From positions 186,001 to 250,000 of the forward strand of contig CAVPDG010000024.1 of NCBI GenBank assembly GCA_963702535.1: a stretch of 64,000 bases of DNA, given 5' to 3'. Both the position numbers and the translations under genes were made by a program. Below the pieces are notes generated by a model. It was given only the letters and a program-made list of their open reading frames with translations, made no database searches and had not been told where the DNA came from. Each line of letters starts with the position of its first letter. Position 1 is the stretch's first letter. Below, in pieces: positions 61,115 to 64,000 of this stretch. This DNA comes from CAVPDG01 sp963702535 (GTDB taxonomy: Bacteria > Chloroflexota > Anaerolineae > Anaerolineales > UBA4823).

Positions 61115-62455
61115 ATGCCAAAGACCCGTATCAACTGCCCAAATTGCCGCCAGCCGGTCATGGCAGACGTGGACCAGCTTTTCGACGCTGGCTCAGACCC
61201 GTCTGCCAAATCCAGGCTGATCTCAGGTGCTTTCAACCAGATTCGCTGCCCAAGCTGCGGCTACCAGGGGAATCTATCCACGCCCATCGTTTATCATGAT
61301 CCAGACAAAGAATTATTGTTGACTTTCGTCCCCCCTGATTTGGGCAGAACGCGCGATGATCAGGAGCGCATGATCGGCGCTTTGATCAACCAGGTGGTCA
61401 ACAAGCTGCCTCAAGAAAAGCGCAAAGGATACCTGCTGCGACCGCAAAGCGTATTAACCCTGCAGGGTTTGGTCGAGCGCATCCTGGAAGGCGATGGCAT
61501 CACCCGGGAAATGCTCCAGGCGCAACAGCAGCGTTTGAGCCTGCTCCAGCGCTTGCTCACTGCTTCCGCCGATGTCCGCGCCGAGATCATTAAAACCGAC
61601 GAAGCTTTGATCGACGCCGATTTCTTCAATATGCTCGGCAAGCTGGCGCAGGCAGCCGCTGCCAACGGCGACCAGGCATCTGCGAATAAGATTGCGGAAT
61701 TGCAAAAAGAGCTGCTGGAATCCACCCCCTTCGGGCGGCAGCTCCAGGAACAAGCCAGTGAGGTAGAAGCAGCCATCGCATCCTTGCGCGCCGTGGGCGA
61801 CGAGCTCACGCGCGAGAAACTGCTGGACCTGATGATCGAGGCGCCGAATGAGAATCGCCTGAGCGTCCTGGTCAGCCTCACCCGTCCGGGCTTGGATTAC
61901 GAATTCTTCCGCCTGCTGAGCGAGCGCATCGACCGGGCACGCGGCGACGGGCGGGCGCGGCTGATCGCCTTGCGCGACCAGCTGCTCGCCCTGACCAGCG
62001 AGATCGACAAGATGACCGAAGCCCGGGTGGCGGAGACGCAGAAGCTGTTGGAGAGCATCTTGCTGGCGCCAAACCTCGACGAGGCCATCGTCAGGGCGCT
62101 CCCCGATGTGGACGATCTCTTTATGCAGGTGCTGGCAAAGTCAATCGACGAAGCGCGCAAGCAGGGCGATCTGGAAAGAAGCAGCAAGCTCAATCGCATC
62201 GATGAAGTGATCGCTCGCGCCTCCACGCCGCCCGAGATCGCCTTCATCGAGCAGCTCTTAGACGCGCCGGATGATCCGGCGCGCCGCCGCTTGCTGGAAG
62301 CCAACCCGGATATGGTCACTCCTGAGCTGATGGACGCGCTCACCAACATCGTCGCTCAGGTGGAATTGAGCCAGGACGAGAGCCTGACCCAGGCGATCAA
62401 AGCGCTGTATAAATTGGTGCTGCGTTACTCGATGGAAATGCAGATGAAGGGATAA
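61115..62455 (+). CDS. CpXC-domain protein with long helical tail
   Basis: The N terminus is a CpXC zinc-ribbon domain (CPNCRQPV near residue 8, CPSCGYQG near residue 45). The remainder (about residues 90-446) is helical, with runs such as LQAQQQRLSLLQRLLTASADVR, LAQAAAANGDQASANKIAELQ and repeated DLMIEAPNENRLSVLV / LLDAPDDPARRRLLEAN-like units. It may be an adaptor. It stands three bases from the convergent FHA gene and upstream of a Ser/Thr kinase, which suggests a signalling role. Confidence 0.82.
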   Translation: MPKTRINCPNCRQPVMADVDQLFDAGSDPSAKSRLISGAFNQIRCPSCGYQGNLSTPIVYHDPDKELLLTFVPPDLGRTRDDQERMIGALINQVVNKLPQEKRKGYLLRPQSVLTLQGLVERILEGDGITREMLQAQQQRLSLLQRLLTASADVRAEIIKTDEALIDADFFNMLGKLAQAAAANGDQASANKIAELQKELLESTPFGRQLQEQASEVEAAIASLRAVGDELTREKLLDLMIEAPNENRLSVLVSLTRPGLDYEFFRLLSERIDRARGDGRARLIALRDQLLALTSEIDKMTEARVAETQKLLESILLAPNLDEAIVRALPDVDDLFMQVLAKSIDEARKQGDLERSSKLNRIDEVIARASTPPEIAFIEQLLDAPDDPARRRLLEANPDMVTPELMDALTNIVAQVELSQDESLTQAIKALYKLVLRYSMEMQMKG

Positions 62456-62458
62456 CCC

Positions 62459-63130
62459 TCAGTCTTCCTCGGGGTTATCCAATCGCAATCCGTGGCCGCG
62501 CACGGTCACAATGTACTCGTGGGTTGCATCCAGGTCCGCCAGGCGCTCGCGCAGCCTTCTCACCATGGCGTCCAGCGCTTGTTCCGTGACCTGGATGGCT
62601 TCCTCCGAGCCCCACACGACTTCGATCAGTTGTGGGCGTGAAACCACCCGTCCCTGGTTCTCGTAAAGCAGCTCCAGCATCTTGAACTGGGACATGGAAA
62701 GCGGTGGCGTTACTTCCTGCTCTCTGATCCAGACCCGGTGAGAGCGCTTATCCACACGCAGGCTGCCCACCGTGGCGGCTGAGGGGAAGGCGGGCTCTCC
62801 ATCCAGGGGTAGGGTCGCGTCGGAGCTCAGGTATAGGAAAGTTTGGGCTAACGCAATCTGGATACTGTCCCCATCCAGCAAGATGACCGAATCGGACAGC
62901 GGCTCGCCGTTGCGGTTGGTGCCGTTCTTGCTGCCCAGGTCCTCCAGCAAGATGCCGTTGGGAGTTGGCGTCAGGCGTGCGTGGCGGCGAGATACCTGCC
63001 GGTCGGCAACTACGATGTCGCACGAGGCGTCCCTGCCGATGATCAAGCGGTTGCGCAGCGCCCAGCGTTGACCGTTGAGCAGCCCTTCTTGCGCAACCAG
63101 CAACGGGATATCTTCGCTCTTTCTCTCCAT
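62459..63130 (-). CDS. FHA-domain transcriptional regulator with OmpR-type winged helix
   Basis: An FHA domain (about residues 20-85: IIGRDASCDIVVADRQVSRRHARL, LEDLGSKNGTNRNG) recognises phosphothreonine. It is joined to an OmpR/PhoB-type winged helix (about 125-220: LSMSQFKMLELLYENQGRVVSR, AMVRRLRERL and RGHGLRL) in place of a receiver. So the DNA-binding output is tied to phosphothreonine recognition, and the divergent Ser/Thr kinase is the natural partner. ATG 63130 is chosen over GTG 63133. The gene is transcribed away from the kinase. Confidence 0.9.
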   Translation of the reverse strand: MERKSEDIPLLVAQEGLLNGQRWALRNRLIIGRDASCDIVVADRQVSRRHARLTPTPNGILLEDLGSKNGTNRNGEPLSDSVILLDGDSIQIALAQTFLYLSSDATLPLDGEPAFPSAATVGSLRVDKRSHRVWIREQEVTPPLSMSQFKMLELLYENQGRVVSRPQLIEVVWGSEEAIQVTEQALDAMVRRLRERLADLDATHEYIVTVRGHGLRLDNPEED

Positions 63131-63256
63131 CACACTCTCTCCCCGAGTATAATATCATAGAATTTATCAGGACGATTCTCCCAATTGCGAGCCTGAGCCG
63201 CCCAGGCTCTGATTGGGGTTATTGTTATTTTTGGTCAGCACGCCCACAGGTTTGGT

Positions 63257-64000
63257 ATGCCGACGCCTTTGAAAGCAGGAGAAGTATTACGAAATCGCTA
63301 TAAAATCCAGAATATCATCGGTCAAGGGGGAATGGGCAGTGTTTATCTGGCTGAAGATATCCGCCTGGAAGGGCGCATTTGCGCTTTGAAAGAGGTCGAG
63401 CACGATCGCACGCTTCCGGCTGACTTGCTCAAGCAGGCGCGCGAGCAGTTTCAACGCGAGGCTACGGTCCTGGCTCGCCTGGATCATCAGAACCTGCCCA
63501 AAGTATCGGATTTCTTCTCCGCGGGCGGCAGGGATTACCTGGTGATGGATTTTGTGCCCGGTAAAGATTTGCGCGCCCTGATGATCGAGGCAAAACAGCG
63601 GGGCGAATTCCTTTCGGAGCGGGAAGTATTAAGTTGGGCGAGCCAGATTGCAGATGCGCTCACGTATCTTCACAGCCAGAATCCCCCGATCTTGCATCGC
63701 GATATCAAGCCGAGCAATCTGAAATTGACGCCCACAGGTGTGGTAAAGCTGGTAGATTTCGGTCTGGTGAAGATACTCACCTCGGATGACGTGACCATCA
63801 CCATCTTGCAGGGGCGCGGTACGGCGCTCTACACGCCGTTGGAGCAGTACGGCGGGGATAGCGGGCATACGGATGCGCGCAGCGATATTTACGCCTTCGG
63901 CGCGACGCTGTACCACCTGCTCACCAGCCGCAAGCCGGTGGAGGCGCGCGAGCTGTTCTTGCATCCAGACGCCCTCGTCCCGCCGCGCCAGATCAACCCC
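63257..64000 (+). CDS. Ser/Thr protein kinase, 5' part
   Basis: The frame is open to the window end, 248 codons. The Hanks-type motifs are complete: GQGGMGSVY (glycine loop, residues 22-30), Lys45 in CALKE, HRDIKPSNLK (147-156), DFGLVK near 172, GTALYTPLEQYG and SDIYAFGATLYHLL. Membrane and sensor parts, if any, lie downstream. The gene is divergent from the FHA-wHTH regulator, the likely phosphothreonine reader, and about 130 bases separate the two starts. Confidence 0.95.
   Translation, partial: MPTPLKAGEVLRNRYKIQNIIGQGGMGSVYLAEDIRLEGRICALKEVEHDRTLPADLLKQAREQFQREATVLARLDHQNLPKVSDFFSAGGRDYLVMDFVPGKDLRALMIEAKQRGEFLSEREVLSWASQIADALTYLHSQNPPILHRDIKPSNLKLTPTGVVKLVDFGLVKILTSDDVTITILQGRGTALYTPLEQYGGDSGHTDARSDIYAFGATLYHLLTSRKPVEARELFLHPDALVPPRQINP

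Overview
The window is a 64 kb piece of a GC-rich bacterial chromosome. The gene families point to an anaerobic or facultative Chloroflexota, Anaerolineae-like lineage: a four-subunit 2-oxoacid:ferredoxin oxidoreductase, pyruvate phosphate dikinase, a bacterial glycogen/alpha-glucan set with GH57 and very long GH13 enzymes, many zinc-ribbon small proteins, GAF-type histidine kinases, and FHA plus Ser/Thr kinase signalling. The taxonomic call is an inference from gene content only. I saw no tRNA, rRNA, CRISPR array, prophage or insertion sequence.

Layout. 1-0.8 kb: the 3' end of a GH13 amylase. 0.9-4 kb: a vor-type oxidoreductase operon (ferredoxin, alpha, beta, gamma) whose gaps are filled with self-complementary short-period repeats. 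4-9.2 kb: DUF1905, DinB, ppdK (minus) and a membrane protein. 9.3-10.7 kb: rplU-rpmA and an rpmE fused to an RNA polymerase alpha-CTD-like domain. 10.7-12.7 kb: a trypsin-like protease with a stand-alone copy of its N-domain, then two tiny overlapping genes. 12.8-15.4 kb: tdk, hpt and a CCA/poly(A) polymerase. 15.5-21.2 kb: zinc ribbon, lone receiver, two histidine kinases, PhoB-type regulator, double-XRE regulator and TPR protein. 21.2-27.2 kb: GNAT, lysophospholipase-like hydrolase, membrane-anchored DsbA, cobalamin adenosyltransferase, and a zinc ribbon-MoxR-VWA operon. 27.2-36.6 kb: the alpha-glucan region (malQ, glgC, glgA, GH57, a 1,150-residue GH13). 36.7-45.5 kb: rhodanese, a molybdopterin enzyme, an ABC exporter operon, an unusual sigma-like/LysM membrane protein and a CBS protein. 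45.6-48.8 kb: pdhABC without E3. 48.9-58 kb: MFS, M50 site-2 protease, Ca-type P-ATPase, AI-2E-family permease, uppP and tgt. 58-64 kb: class III aminotransferase, GAF-PAS kinase, CpXC protein, FHA-wHTH regulator and the start of a Ser/Thr kinase.

How the genes fit together. Central carbon metabolism is well represented: 2-oxoacid oxidation through ferredoxin or NAD (vor, pdh), PEP/pyruvate interconversion (ppdK), and synthesis and breakdown of glycogen (glgC, glgA, malQ, GH13, GH57). Signalling modules lie between these metabolic blocks.

The most striking property is damage. About sixteen genes are interrupted by one or more single-base frameshifts while the protein homology continues in the next frame (DUF1905, ppdK, tdk, cca, a kinase, a hydrolase, VWA, glgC, GH57 three times, GH13, rhodanese, the molybdoenzyme, the sigma-like protein twice, CBS, MFS, AI-2E). 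Several lie in homopolymers. I read this mainly as uncorrected indel error in the assembly, so these genes are annotated as single loci spanning the shift. Regulatory features that stand out are near-consensus sigma70 promoters before rplU and the M50 protease, several hairpin terminators, and several families of dispersed intergenic repeats.
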